Shown: positions 42,378-52,400 of the stretch, in pieces
How positions within the stretch are numbered: position 1 is the stretch's first letter
Layout of the letters: each line of letters begins with the position of its first letter
Assembly: GCF_027627575.1 (NCBI RefSeq)
Contig: NZ_CP114065.1
Span: forward strand, 2,976,001-3,040,000
Direction of reading: 5' to 3'
Length of the DNA: 64,000 nucleotides
Source of the DNA: Kribbella sp. CA-293567
GTDB taxonomy: Bacteria > Actinomycetota > Actinomycetes > Propionibacteriales > Kribbellaceae
Made by a program: the position numbers and the translations under genes
Notes under the pieces: model-generated
What the model saw: the letters and a program-made list of their open reading frames with translations, nothing else
Told to the model about the DNA's origin: nothing
The model's database searches: none

Positions 42378-42665
42378 CTACCGCTGGACGGGCAGTGGGC
42401 AGCGCGGGTCGGTCATCACATCGGGCAGGTCGTAGGCGACGAGCGGACAGAGCCGGCAGTACAGCAGGTCGTCGTCGAGACCTCTGACCAGTTCGTGGCC
42501 GTGCGTCGCGGCGACTCGCGGGCAGGGAATGTCCTCGATGTCGAACCGGTCCTGAAACTGCTCGCCGCAGCGGAAACAGACCGAGGCGCCGTCGAACTGG
42601 GCCTGAGGTACGACCCACGCCAGATCCGCGATTCGATGGCCGTTGATGTCTACTGATTCGGTCAC
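42378..42665 (-). CDS. Small cysteine-rich, probably zinc-binding protein
   Basis: A 95-residue protein with two Cys pairs, CFRC (about residue 30) and CRLC (about residue 70), plus single Cys in PCPR and RCPL and several His. This fits one or two zinc ribbons. Start is GTG 42665 with a very strong GGAGG eight bases upstream. No family name comes to mind. It is probably co-transcribed with the SDR gene that follows. Confidence 0.75.
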   Translation of the reverse strand: MTESVDINGHRIADLAWVVPQAQFDGASVCFRCGEQFQDRFDIEDIPCPRVAATHGHELVRGLDDDLLYCRLCPLVAYDLPDVMTDPRCPLPVQR

Positions 42666-42806
42666 GGCCCCTCCTTCGGTGTCTAGGACTTGATGCCCAA
42701 GTGCCCCTTGCGCGGATTTCTACGCGGTCCGGTCGCCGCGCGGCGCAGAGCAGGCGTGGTAAGAATCACCCACCGCCTCCGTCACCGAGCCCAGGAAGGC
42801 TGAATC

Positions 42807-43421
42807 TTGAACGAACCCGGTGGTCTGCCCTGGCCGACGGCTGCCCGCCAGAGTCCGCAGACACCGCTGGACGGCGACCTGATGGCCCGGGTCGCTCGCG
42901 GGGACACCCAGGCCTACGGGGCGCTGTTCGACCTGCTCTCGCCCCGGGTCCACGGCCTGGTACGCCGGGTGGTGCGCAATCCGGCGTTGTCGGAGGAGGT
43001 CACCCAGGAGGTGATGGTCGAGATCTGGCGGACCGCGAGCCGTTACGACCCGTCGCGGGGTTCGGTCAGTGCCTGGGCGCTGACGATGGCGCACCGGCGC
43101 GCCGTCGACCGGGTCCGCTCGGAACAAGCCGCCAGCGACCGCGACCACGTGGTCGGGAGCCGCTCCGCCGAGATCGACTTCGACCAGGTCACCGACGCGG
43201 TCGTCAGCCGGCTGGAGGTCGAGCAGGTCCGTCGCTGCCTCGGCTCACTGACGGAGCTGCAGCGCGAGTCGATCACGCTGGCGTACTACCAGGGATACAC
43301 CTACAACGAGGTCGCCACGTTGCTCGAGGCAAAGGTGCCGACCGTCAAAGCCCGGATGCGCGACGGCCTGATCCGGCTGCGCGACTGTCTCGGCATCGCG
43401 GGGAGTGATGATCGTGAGTGA
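42807..43421 (+). CDS. sigK: ECF RNA polymerase sigma factor SigK
   Basis: A 204-residue ECF sigma factor. Region 2 contains YGALFDLLSPRVHGLVRRVVRN and the VTQEVMVEIWRTASRYDP core, with WALTMAHRRAVDRVRSEQ. Region 4 is LTELQRESITLAYYQGYTYNEVATLLEAKVPTVKARMRDGL. Start is TTG 42807 with AGGAAGG eight bases upstream. It overlaps the anti-sigma gene by eight bases, the standard sigK-rskA layout, where release from RskA switches on an envelope or redox response. Confidence 0.93.
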   Translation: MNEPGGLPWPTAARQSPQTPLDGDLMARVARGDTQAYGALFDLLSPRVHGLVRRVVRNPALSEEVTQEVMVEIWRTASRYDPSRGSVSAWALTMAHRRAVDRVRSEQAASDRDHVVGSRSAEIDFDQVTDAVVSRLEVEQVRRCLGSLTELQRESITLAYYQGYTYNEVATLLEAKVPTVKARMRDGLIRLRDCLGIAGSDDRE

Positions 43422-44160
43422 AGAGGTCCACACGCTGGCCGGGCCGTACGCGCTGGACGCGCTGGCCGAGGACGAGCGGATCCTGTTCGAGCAGCATCTG
43501 CCGCAGTGCGCGGTCTGCACCGCCGAGGTCGCGGAGTTCCGCGAAGCAGCCGCCAGGCTGAGCGCCGAGATCGCGGTCGCGCCACCCGCGGGCATGAGAG
43601 AAGCGTTGATGGCGTCGATCACGCAGGTCGAGCAGTTGCCGGCCTTGCCGAAGCCCGATGAGAGTGGCGCTGAGCCCGAGTTGTCGAGTCGGCGCCAGAG
43701 GTTCGGACGGCGTTCGCTGCTCGCGCTCGCGGCCGCCCTGGTGATCGTCGCCGGTGCGGGCGGGATCGCCGTCGACCAGTACCGGAAGAACGCCGCGACG
43801 CAGCGCGCCAACGAACAGATCGCGGTCGTGCTCGGTCAGTCCGACGCGCGGACCTTCCACGGCTCCCTGGCCGGCGGCGGCCGGACCACCGTGGTCGCGT
43901 CGGCGAGCCGCGACTCGGCGGTCGTCGTACTGAGTGATCTTCCGGCCCTGTCGTCGGGCAAGACGTACCAGCTCTGGCTCATCGACAGCGCCAAGACCGC
44001 TCATTCGGTCGGCCTGGCGGGAGCCGATGCCTCGAGCCGGACCAGGGTGCTGGCCGGGGGCGTGACCGGCAAGGTCGCCTTCGGCGTCACCGTGGAGCCG
44101 GAGGGCGGTTCGGCCCAGCCGACGATGCCCGCCGCGGTGATCGTCCCGCTCACCGCCTGA
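43414..44160 (+). CDS. rskA: Anti-sigma-K factor RskA family protein
   Basis: A 248-residue membrane protein. The N-terminal anti-sigma zinc motif is HLPQCAVC (His28, Cys32, Cys35; HxxxCxxC), one transmembrane helix lies at about 93-112 (SLLALAAALVIVAGAG), and the extracellular RskA domain (KTYQLWLIDSAKTAHSVG, VEPEGGSAQPT) follows. It binds SigK until regulated proteolysis frees it. GTG 43414 is preferred because GGGGAG is at the right distance; ATG 43408 is possible. Confidence 0.9.
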   Translation: MSEEVHTLAGPYALDALAEDERILFEQHLPQCAVCTAEVAEFREAAARLSAEIAVAPPAGMREALMASITQVEQLPALPKPDESGAEPELSSRRQRFGRRSLLALAAALVIVAGAGGIAVDQYRKNAATQRANEQIAVVLGQSDARTFHGSLAGGGRTTVVASASRDSAVVVLSDLPALSSGKTYQLWLIDSAKTAHSVGLAGADASSRTRVLAGGVTGKVAFGVTVEPEGGSAQPTMPAAVIVPLTA

Positions 44161-44293
44161 TCCCGGGGTCCGGCCGGCCCATTTCGTTGCTGTAGGCATC
44201 CAGTTGGGGCCGGGGCCGGTGATTCGTCCGGTGGGTCGCGGGTACCGGAACCGGCGCAAGGCCGACAGGTTTCCCGATCTTCGAGGAGTTCGC

Positions 44294-44902
44294 ATGACGA
44301 CGCTTCGCGCGCTCGTGCTCGGTTGTTCGCTGAAGAAGTCTCCCGCGCCGTCCAGCTCGGAGTTCCTCGGGCGCGAGGTGCTGACGGCGCTGGCCGATCA
44401 CGACACCGACGGGGAGGTGGTGCGGATCGTCGATCACACCGTGAAGTTCGGCGTGTCCACCGACGAGGGGGACGGGGACGAATGGCCTCGGATCAGGGAG
44501 AAGATGCTGGCGGCGGACATCCTGGTGATCGCGACGCCGATCTGGCTGGGGCAGCCGTCGAGTGTGGCGAAGCTGGTGCTGGAGCGGCTGGACGCCGAGC
44601 TGTCCGAGACCGACGACGAGGGCCGGATGCTGACCTTCGGCAAGGTGGCCGCGGTCGCGGTGGTCGGGAACGAGGACGGCGCGCATCACGTGACCGCGGA
44701 GTTGCTGCAGGCGCTGAACGATGTCGGCTTCAGTGTGGCGGCCAACGGTTCGACGTACTGGGTGGGGGAGGCGATGGGGTCCGTCGACTACAAGGACGCC
44801 GGCCCCAAGCCCGACACCACCGGGGCAGCGACCAAGACGCTCGCCGCGAACTCGGCCCATCTGGCCCGGCTCCTGAAGAACCAGCAGTATCCGCCGAGCT
44901 GA
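44294..44902 (+). CDS. Flavodoxin-fold NAD(P)H-dependent oxidoreductase
   Basis: A 202-residue FMN reductase-like protein. The flavin phosphate loop is LGCSLKKSPAPSSSEFLG, and a second flavin contact is TPIWLGQPSSVAKLVLERLD. The end (AMGSVDYKDAG) is typical of actinobacterial NAD(P)H oxidoreductases of this size. It probably reduces quinones or FMN. AGGAG lies six bases before ATG 44294. Monocistronic. Confidence 0.9.
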   Translation: MTTLRALVLGCSLKKSPAPSSSEFLGREVLTALADHDTDGEVVRIVDHTVKFGVSTDEGDGDEWPRIREKMLAADILVIATPIWLGQPSSVAKLVLERLDAELSETDDEGRMLTFGKVAAVAVVGNEDGAHHVTAELLQALNDVGFSVAANGSTYWVGEAMGSVDYKDAGPKPDTTGAATKTLAANSAHLARLLKNQQYPPS

Positions 44903-45019
44903 CCAGACGGATTCCGGCCGGCTGCCGTCGCTAAAATCGGGGGTACCGGATGAGAGGGTGGACGAGTGCCGACGACCCGTTGGTGATTGGCGTCGGCGTT
45001 GAGGGGTACGGATGACGGA

Positions 45020-46483
45020 ATGCTGGTAGCGGAACGATACAGACTGGGAACTTCTCTGGGCCGGGGTGGCATGGGGGAGGTTTTCCGTGCCGTCGACGAG
45101 CAGCTCGAGCGGCCGGTCGCGGTCAAGCTGATGTTGCCGGCCGACAGCGATCCGAGCGCGGCCGAGCGGTTCCGGCGGGAGGCGCGAGCGGCCGCGAGGC
45201 TGAACGATCCGCATGTGGTCGCCGTCTACGACTTCGGGCAGCAGGGCGACCAGTTCTTCCTGGTGATGGAGCTGGTGGAGGGCCGCACAGTCGGCGCCGA
45301 GCTCGCCGAGCTGGGGCCGCTGCCGATGGCGCGGGCGATCGACATCGTCGAGCAGAGCGCCGCAGGCCTGGCCGCGGCGCACCGGCAAGGCGTGATCCAT
45401 CGCGATGTGAAGCCCGGCAACCTGCTGGTGGCGCCCGGCGGAACGGTGAAGGTGGCGGACTTCGGGATCGCCCAGCTTCCCGGTGAGGCCGGGACGACCC
45501 TCACCGCGGTGGGTCAGATCATCGGCAGCACCCTGTACCTCGCGCCCGAACGCGCCCGCGGCGGTCAGGCAGCCGCTGCGGCGGACGTCTACGCGCTCGG
45601 CTGTGTGCTCTACCAACTGGTCACCGGTCAGCCGCCATTTACCGGCGAGCACCCGACGGCGATTCTCTATCAGCATGTCGACACCGCCCCGGTGCCTCCC
45701 AGCTCGGCTCGTCCGGAGCTGGCTGGTTCGTTCGAGACCGTCTTGCTCTCCATGCTCGCCAAGGATCCGGCTGACCGCCCGACCGCCGAGGCGATCGCGG
45801 CCGGCGCCCTGCGCGCGCAGCCCGCAGGCGGCAGTGTTGCTGTGCCGCCGGCCACACTCGTCGCGGCGCCGGTGGTCGGAGCTGCTGCCGCGCCCGTCGT
45901 CCCGGCCGACACTGCGCCGATGGTCGCGGCTGAGACTCCTGTCGCAGCCGACGCGGCGTTGCAGCCCGCTGCGCACGGTAAGCGGCGAAAAGCGCTGTTG
46001 GCAGGCGGCATTGCCATCGCCGCGACAGCGGCGGCTGTGCTGGCCGGAGTCCTGATGAACGACGACGGCACGAAGCTGCCGGCCACCACGGACGTGGGCC
46101 CCGAACCAAGCATCGTCACCGGTACGCCGGGAGCCGGAACCAGCAGCGTCCCCACGACCGACCCCACGCAGTACGGCACCGAGAGCCAGGCGCCCCAGAG
46201 CACCTCGCCCCAGCCCTCGCAGACAACTTCTCAGCAGCCGTCGGCTACCCCGCCGCCATCGTCGGCCACCCCGTCGCCCGGCACGGAGACCAAGAACACC
46301 CCCACGCCGAGTCCGACGCCGGACCGCACCGCGCCGTCCAGCACACCGACTAAGAGCAGCCCGTCGCCGACCCCGTCGCCGTCCAGTACGCCGGAGCCTG
46401 AGGATCCTCCGACGACTACTCCGCCGGCCGGCACTCCGACGACGCCCGACACTGACGACGTGGCCGACCGGCAAAAGGACTGA
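45020..46483 (+). CDS. Membrane Ser/Thr protein kinase (PknB-like, no PASTA)
   Basis: A 487-residue kinase. The kinase domain covers ~7-270: GRGGMGEVF, Lys36 (VAVKLM), HRD at 127-129 (IHRDVKPGNLL), DFG Asp147 and LAPERA. After an Ala/Pro/Val-rich linker comes one transmembrane helix (ALLAGGIAIAATAAAVLAGV). A ~120-residue outer tail of Ser/Thr/Pro follows, with no PASTA repeat or other sensor. The tail may be glycosylated or span the wall. It is convergent with a small gene. ATG 45020 is chosen; the ribosome site is weak. Confidence 0.93.
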   Translation: MLVAERYRLGTSLGRGGMGEVFRAVDEQLERPVAVKLMLPADSDPSAAERFRREARAAARLNDPHVVAVYDFGQQGDQFFLVMELVEGRTVGAELAELGPLPMARAIDIVEQSAAGLAAAHRQGVIHRDVKPGNLLVAPGGTVKVADFGIAQLPGEAGTTLTAVGQIIGSTLYLAPERARGGQAAAAADVYALGCVLYQLVTGQPPFTGEHPTAILYQHVDTAPVPPSSARPELAGSFETVLLSMLAKDPADRPTAEAIAAGALRAQPAGGSVAVPPATLVAAPVVGAAAAPVVPADTAPMVAAETPVAADAALQPAAHGKRRKALLAGGIAIAATAAAVLAGVLMNDDGTKLPATTDVGPEPSIVTGTPGAGTSSVPTTDPTQYGTESQAPQSTSPQPSQTTSQQPSATPPPSSATPSPGTETKNTPTPSPTPDRTAPSSTPTKSSPSPTPSPSSTPEPEDPPTTTPPAGTPTTPDTDDVADRQKD

Positions 46484-46495
46484 GGTGCTCGGCGG

Positions 46496-46744
46496 TCAGG
46501 ACCTGCTGTCCGGATCGTCGTTCACGCCGGCCCGGGCGGCAGCGCCGGTCTGCCCGTCGGTCTCGTCACCGGAAACCCGGCCGACGAACTCACCGTTCGA
46601 GGCGGTGCCGGTGGTCGCGGCGGCTCCGCCGGTCCCGTCACCGCTCTGCGCGCGCGTCATCGCCGTGTCGGTGTCCGAGGGCGCATCGTTCTCGTTCAGC
46701 TGGTGCGACAGGCGCCAACGCTTGAACCGGTCGAGGATCGACAT
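46496..46744 (-). CDS. Small hydrophilic protein of unknown function
   Basis: An 82-residue protein. It begins with a basic amphipathic helix (MSILDRFKRWRLSHQL) and continues as a low-complexity, acidic Gly/Ala/Thr-rich tail that is probably disordered. GGAG lies five bases before ATG 46744, supporting translation. No family is recognised. It is convergent with the kinase gene and divergent from the GAF-ANTAR gene at 46946. Confidence 0.6.
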   Translation of the reverse strand: MSILDRFKRWRLSHQLNENDAPSDTDTAMTRAQSGDGTGGAAATTGTASNGEFVGRVSGDETDGQTGAAARAGVNDDPDSRS

Positions 46745-46945
46745 GTTTGCTCCAGATCTTCGGTGCAGGATTGCCGGCCGCCGGCGTCGCGCCGATCGGG
46801 CCGGGCCGGCTCCGACCCGGCCGGCTGACCGTCCGGTGCCCTCGCGCGGTGGCTTCAACCCTCGGAGACGCGCTACCGCGACGCCGTCCGGGCGATCATG
46901 GAGGGACCGGGCGACGGCCCGTCCAGTGGAGAAAGGCTGCACGGA

Positions 46946-47674
46946 ATGAGCAGGGAGCAACGCCTGGCGGAGGTCTTCGTCGAACTCGCCGACACCCTGG
47001 TCGACGATTTCGACGTCATCGAGCTTCTGCAGACCTTGTGCGAGCGCAGTACCGAACTGCTGCCGGCCGACGCGGCCGGCCTGATTCTGGCCGACCAGCA
47101 AGCGGCGCTTCGGGTAATGGCGTCCACCAGCGAGGAAGCCCAGCTGCTGGAGCTGTTCGTGCTCCAGACCGACGAGGGTCCCTGCCTGGACTGCTACTCG
47201 ACCGGCGAACGGACGGTCAACGTCGACCTCACGACCACCGCCGATCGCTGGCCCCGCTTCCAGGCGGCGGCGACCTCGCTGGGCTTCCGGTCGACCCACG
47301 CCCTCCCGCTGCGGCTCCGCGGCGAGGTGATCGGCGTGCTGAACCTGTTCTGCCGGGAACAACTCACCCTCACCGACGCCGAGATCGCCCTCGGACAAGC
47401 GCTCTGCGACATCGCCACCGTCGGCCTGCTGCAGGAACGTGCTGTTCGCGAGCGCCAACTCCTGGCCGAGCAGCTCCAGTCCGCTCTCACCAGCCGAATC
47501 CTGCTGGAACAAGCCAAGGGGATGCTGTCCGAGCGAGCCAGGATCGAGGTCGACGAGGCCTTCGCCCTGATGCGCTCCTACGCCCGCCGCCACCAGAAAC
47601 CCCTCCGCGCCGTCGCCAGCGCGGTCATCGACGGCACCATCGCCCCCGCCACCCTCCGCGCCACCTCCACCTGA
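46946..47674 (+). CDS. GAF and ANTAR domain protein
   Basis: A 242-residue regulator. The GAF domain covers ~10-165 (TDEGPCLDCY, RSTHALPLRLRGEVIGVLNLF). It is followed by a helix and a canonical C-terminal ANTAR domain (LEQAKGMLSERARIEVDEAFALMRSYARRH...VASAVIDG). It resembles the proteins at 13143 and 27863. Likely RNA-binding antiterminator. GAAAGG lies before ATG 46946. It is monocistronic. Confidence 0.92.
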   Translation: MSREQRLAEVFVELADTLVDDFDVIELLQTLCERSTELLPADAAGLILADQQAALRVMASTSEEAQLLELFVLQTDEGPCLDCYSTGERTVNVDLTTTADRWPRFQAAATSLGFRSTHALPLRLRGEVIGVLNLFCREQLTLTDAEIALGQALCDIATVGLLQERAVRERQLLAEQLQSALTSRILLEQAKGMLSERARIEVDEAFALMRSYARRHQKPLRAVASAVIDGTIAPATLRATST

Positions 47675-47730
47675 CCAGTTCCTCGGTAGCATGCGGGGCC
47701 CAACGGGGTGGTCGAGGGACGGAGCTTTTG

Positions 47731-48297
47731 ATGGTTGGCGGTTCTCCTTTCGTGATGCCCTCCGAGGAAGTGCTCAGGGCGCGGCAGCGGGTGGTGCTGG
47801 ATCACTTCCGGGACCAGGTGCGGCAGGAGTGGGACGACGTACTGGCGACGTTTCCGCATCCGCGGTACGAACTGATCGCGCAGATGACGGTGCACGACGG
47901 GGACGGGCCGGTTCGGTCCTACTACCAGGACACCCGGGTCGCGTTTCCGGATCAGGATCACGAGATCATCGCGTTGCGGCACAGTCATGACGCGGTGATC
48001 GTGGAGTTCTGGCTGCGCGGGACGCAGCTGGGGCCGTTGGGCAAGGTGCCGGCGACGGGTGGGCGGCACCGGACCCGGATGACGGCGTTCTTCGTCTTCG
48101 ACGAGCAGAACAACCTGGTCACCGAGCGGATCTACTTCGATCAGCTGACCATCCTGAAGCAGCTGGTGAGCGGGCTGAACAGGAAAAACCCGCGGGATCT
48201 GCTGAAGCTCGGCCGGGCGGTCATCGGCCTGTTGTCGATGAGCGGCAACGAGCCTGATCCCCGCCTGCGGGACACCATTCCTCCCACGTTTGCTTAG
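47731..48297 (+). CDS. SnoaL/ester-cyclase-like protein
   Basis: A 188-residue protein with an NTF2-like fold pattern (YYQDTRVAFPDQDHEIIAL, VEFWLRGTQLGPLG, RMTAFFVFDEQNNLVTERIYFDQLTIL). The last motif is the usual end of SnoaL-like ester cyclases/hydratases. The C-terminal ~35 residues are hydrophobic-basic and extra. Substrate unknown. GGAG lies six bases before ATG 47731. It ends just before the putative operator of the LacI gene. Confidence 0.8.
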   Translation: MVGGSPFVMPSEEVLRARQRVVLDHFRDQVRQEWDDVLATFPHPRYELIAQMTVHDGDGPVRSYYQDTRVAFPDQDHEIIALRHSHDAVIVEFWLRGTQLGPLGKVPATGGRHRTRMTAFFVFDEQNNLVTERIYFDQLTILKQLVSGLNRKNPRDLLKLGRAVIGLLSMSGNEPDPRLRDTIPPTFA

Positions 48298-48370
48298 TGT
48301 TAAAAGTCAGTAGGCGGCGTCTGCGGTCTTGACGGCCTCAGCGCGGCTCAGTAGCGTGCGGCGCATCGTT

Positions 48371-48380
48371 TTAACGTTAA
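48371..48380. promoter_or_regulatory. LacI-type operator candidate TTAACGTTAA
   Basis: A perfect 10-bp palindrome with central CG, 24 bases before the LacI start. A weaker copy, TTAGTGTTAA, lies at 48294-48303. Confidence 0.5.
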
Positions 48381-48404
48381 TAATCGGCCGTGGTGAGGGG
48401 CAGG

Positions 48405-49469
48405 ATGGCGCCGCAAGAGACCAGCCGGGGGCCGGTGCCGCACGGGCACGTGACTCTGGCGCAGGTGGCCCGCTGGGCCGGGGTGTCGGCGCAGACGGTC
48501 TCCAACGCGGTCAACAACCCCGAGCGGGTGGCCCCGGAGACGCGGACGCGGATCCTGGCGGCGGTGGAGGAGCTGGGCTACGAGCCGAACCTGTCGGCGC
48601 GGGCGCTGCGGAACCGGAGCTCGTCGCTGATCGCCTTCAAGACGCGACCGGCCCGGCCGGACAAGGCCTCGTTGCTGATGGACGAGTTCCTGTACGCACT
48701 GAACGCCGCTGCGGCCGCGGCCGGCTACCACCTGATCCTGTGTCACGCCGAGGACGGCTCGGCGGACGAGATCAAGGCCTACCGTGACCTGCTGAAGAAG
48801 ACCTCGGTGGACGCCTTCGTGCTGGCCGAGACGCATCGCAACGACGACCGGGTCGCGGCGCTGCGGTCCTGGGGCGTTCCGTTCGCGACCTTCGGACGGT
48901 CCTGGGACGGCGACGACAGCACCGCCTGGGTCGACGTCGACGGCCGGGCTGGGACGCGCGCCGCCACCGAACACGTCGCGGCCCAGGGACACCGCCGGAT
49001 CGGTCACATCGGCTGGCCGGCCGACTCCGAGATCGGGGCCGAGCGCCGCGAGGGCTGGCTGGAGAGTTGCCGGGACCGCGGCCTGGAGACGGACCTCCAG
49101 GCCGCGGTCGTGGACACGCTCGATGCCGGCCGTCAGGCCGCGCACCGGATGCTCGACGCCTCCCGCCCGGCCACCGCGCTCGTCTGCGCCTCCGACACCC
49201 TCGCGCTCGGCGTCTTCCGGGCGCTGCACGAGCGGGGAATGCGTCCAGGGGCCGAGGTCGCGGTCACCGGATTCGACGACTCACCTACCGCCGCCCTGGT
49301 CAGCCCCGGGCTGACCACTCTGCACCAACCGATCGACGTCGTCGGCCGGCAGTTGATCCAGTCGATCGACAACCTGCTCGCCGGGCAGCTCCGGCAGCCG
49401 AACCACGTCTTGCTCGAGCCGGAACTGATCGTCCGCGGCTCCAGCCTTCCAGGACCACCGAGGCAGTGA
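48405..49469 (+). CDS. LacI family transcriptional regulator
   Basis: A 354-residue regulator. The HTH is VTLAQVARWAGVSAQTVSNAVNNPERV with hinge GYEPNLSARALR, and the sugar-binding core is typical (YHLILCHAEDGS, AVTGFDDSPTAALVSPGLTT). ATG 48405 follows GAGGGG; GTG 48390 is possible. The glycosidase gene starts eight bases after its stop, so the two form an operon, a common layout for a sugar-released repressor of a polysaccharide-degrading enzyme. Confidence 0.92.
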   Translation: MAPQETSRGPVPHGHVTLAQVARWAGVSAQTVSNAVNNPERVAPETRTRILAAVEELGYEPNLSARALRNRSSSLIAFKTRPARPDKASLLMDEFLYALNAAAAAAGYHLILCHAEDGSADEIKAYRDLLKKTSVDAFVLAETHRNDDRVAALRSWGVPFATFGRSWDGDDSTAWVDVDGRAGTRAATEHVAAQGHRRIGHIGWPADSEIGAERREGWLESCRDRGLETDLQAAVVDTLDAGRQAAHRMLDASRPATALVCASDTLALGVFRALHERGMRPGAEVAVTGFDDSPTAALVSPGLTTLHQPIDVVGRQLIQSIDNLLAGQLRQPNHVLLEPELIVRGSSLPGPPRQ

Positions 49470-49477
49470 GGACACCG

Positions 49478-52400
49478 ATGAGGACCCGAATCAAGTTGCT
49501 TGCGGCAATCACCGCCGGGGCGCTGCTGTTACCCGCCCTGACGTCGTTGCCGGCAGCATCGGCGCCGCCGTCCAACCCGTTCGTGGTGAACGCCGAGACC
49601 CTCCCGAACGGTACCGGGGCGGCCGGCGCGATGGACCTGACCACGTACGGCGAGCTCGACTGGGTCCACCTGACCGGGACGGCCACCGAACGCAAGGCGG
49701 CAGTGACTCCGTCGATCACGGTCGACAATCTCTATCCCGCGGCCGGGCAGACCACTCTGGGCGACAGCCCGGTGGCCTTCCGCTGGTCGGACGGAACCGC
49801 CACCCCGTCGGCCTCCGGGATCACCACCGGGGGAGTTTTCAACTACGACAACTCCACGGTCGGCGACGCCACCGCACACGAAGCGGGCTACCGGATCACT
49901 GTCGCGCCTGCCGACTCGCCCCGACGACTGGTGTTCGTCGGTGGTGTCTGGCAAGCACGCGGCACCGTGACCGTTGCGGCGGCGGACGGCGGCGGTACGG
50001 CGTACACGACGAAGATCAGCGCGAGTGACAGCCCTGCCGTGAAGCGTTACACCGTGACGATCCGTCCCGGTGAGGGCGTTGTCGTCACCACCAGGTTCAC
50101 CGAGAAGCTCCAAGCGGCCGGAAACGTGTCGTTGTCCGCTGTCGCACTCTCACGGATGGCACCGGTGGACGGGCCGGGCTTCACCGCGACAGCGCCACCG
50201 GTCTCGATGGATCTCGCCGCCGAAGGGCCGAGCGACTGGCTGCATCTCGACGGATCGACGATCAACCGTCGCGCCGTCGTACCGGCTGGAACTCCTCGTC
50301 TCGCGGTCGCGAACCGGCAGGCAGGCGCCGCCATCGGAGCACAGAACGACAACCCGGTGACCTACTCGTGGACCAAGGGAACGCCAACCGACACCCAGTC
50401 GGGCAGCCGCCAGGGTGGCATCTTCTTCGTCGACGGCTCCAACCCGGCGATGGTCGGCGTGGATCTCACGGCACCCTACGGCTACGACCTCACCGTTCCC
50501 GCGGCGCCGAGCGGCCGTACGGTCCGCTTCGTGTCCGGCGCCTGGCGCTCGACCGCGACGGTCTCCGTCTACCTGAACGGCGCCTCGGCCCCGGCGTACG
50601 TGAGCAGCGATCTGGTCAGCACCGGTGGATCGGTCACCAGGCTGTTCGAACTCACCCTCGGCGCCGGCGACTCGGCGCGGATCACCGCCCAGGTGCAGCG
50701 CAAGATCGATGCCTCCGGCAACGTCACGCTGGCCGGCGTGACCCAGGCGGAGACCTCGGCGACGGCGTACCGCGACCTGACGCGAGCGCTGCTGGACCAG
50801 ATCGGGGCAGCGGACCTGAACGCCGCCAGCGAGGCCGCGCGGCAGCAGCTGGACGCTGAGATCGCTTCCGCGACGGCGCTGATCGCGGACGGTACGGCGG
50901 ACCGCAACGAGTTGCGGCTGACTCACCTGCTCCTCAAGGCAGCTTTCGACGAGGCCCAGGCCTCGGCGGCCGGCGCGGAGTACACGAACGTGACCTATCC
51001 CGGTCTCACCTCGTCGTTCGGCTGGGAAGGCGACCTGAACGCGCCGATCGCCTTCATCGACGGCAGCTACCGGCTCCGCAGCCGGGGGAACGCGCTGATC
51101 ACGTTCGGCGTCCCGAACGTTCCCGGCAAGATCAAGTGGTCGAACGCCGAGGGGTACCTGCCCGCCTTCGTCAGCGAGTACGCCAAGGACGGCCTGCAGA
51201 CCAAGGTCGAGAACTTCGCGGATCTGGTCGTGATCGGCGGCAACCGCTTCGAGGTCGCCTACTCGCGGATGACCGTCACGAACACGACGACGGCCGAGGG
51301 GCGCCTGCCGCGGGTGTCGAACCTGCTGACCCCGCTCAACGCCGCGGCAGCTCCGGCCGTGACCACCATCGGTGCCGGCCAGACCGTCGTCCGCGACTAC
51401 GCGGTCGCCGCCGACCGGTTCGGTGCCGCCTACGACTGGCCCTCCGCGCAGCAACTGCAGCAGGCCGGCGCATTGAACAAGCACTACAAGAACATGCGCA
51501 GCTACTGGAACAACCGGCTGGCGGCGATCGCCCAGATCACCAAGCTGCCGGACGAGCGGCTCGTCAACGCCTACAAGGCGGGCTACATCTACACCCTGAT
51601 CATCCGCGACGACATCGACGGCGCGAAGCGGCTGCACGTGGGCGAGAACGGCTACGACGAGATGTTCGACCACGACACGATCGGGATCGTCGCCACCCTG
51701 CTGACGATCGGCGACTTCAGCTACGCGCAGGAGTACCTCGCCACGTTGCCGGCCCAGCTCCAGTACGACGACGCCAAGTGGAAGTACAGCTGGCCGTACG
51801 CCCTGTACCTGCAGCGCACCGGCGACAAGGAGTTCGTCCGGAGCAAGTTCGAGACGATCAAGAAGAACACCCACATGATCGAGACCGACCGGATCGACGG
51901 CGGCAAGGGCATCATCAAGCAGACCTTCGCGATCGACTCGCTCGGCTACTGGACGATCGACAACTGGTCCGCGCTGGCCGGGCTGACCACCTATCGCTAC
52001 CTGGCCACCGCCCTCGGCGAGACGCAGGAAGCGGCCTGGGCCAAGGCGGAGTACGACGACCTGCTCCGGGTGGCGACCGCCCGGATCGACCAGACGATGC
52101 AGCAGTACGACCTGGACTACCTGCCGATCTCGATGATCGAACCGAACGAGACCGGGCCGCGCAAGGACCCCCGGGACGCGAACTGGGCCTCGATGTTCCT
52201 GTTCGGCCGCTGGGCCTGGGACGGCTACCTGTTCGGCGCCGAGCAGACCGGCACGATGTTCGACAAGATCGACGACACCTACACCCACGGGTTCGACCGC
52301 CGCAAGGACGTCTCCGACACCATCTACAACTTCGGTGGCTACCCGCACGGCTACTTCTCCAGCGCCTACAACGCCGGCTACGGCAGCGCGGCCCTGCGGG

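Noticed and set aside
44150-46474. 774-codon minus-strand frame over the kinase and reductase genes
   Set aside because: It covers several proven plus-strand genes and has low-complexity Arg/Gly composition.
46747-48297. 516-codon form of the SnoaL-like gene
   Set aside because: The N-terminal part shadows the GAF-ANTAR gene. GGAG before 47731 marks the true start.
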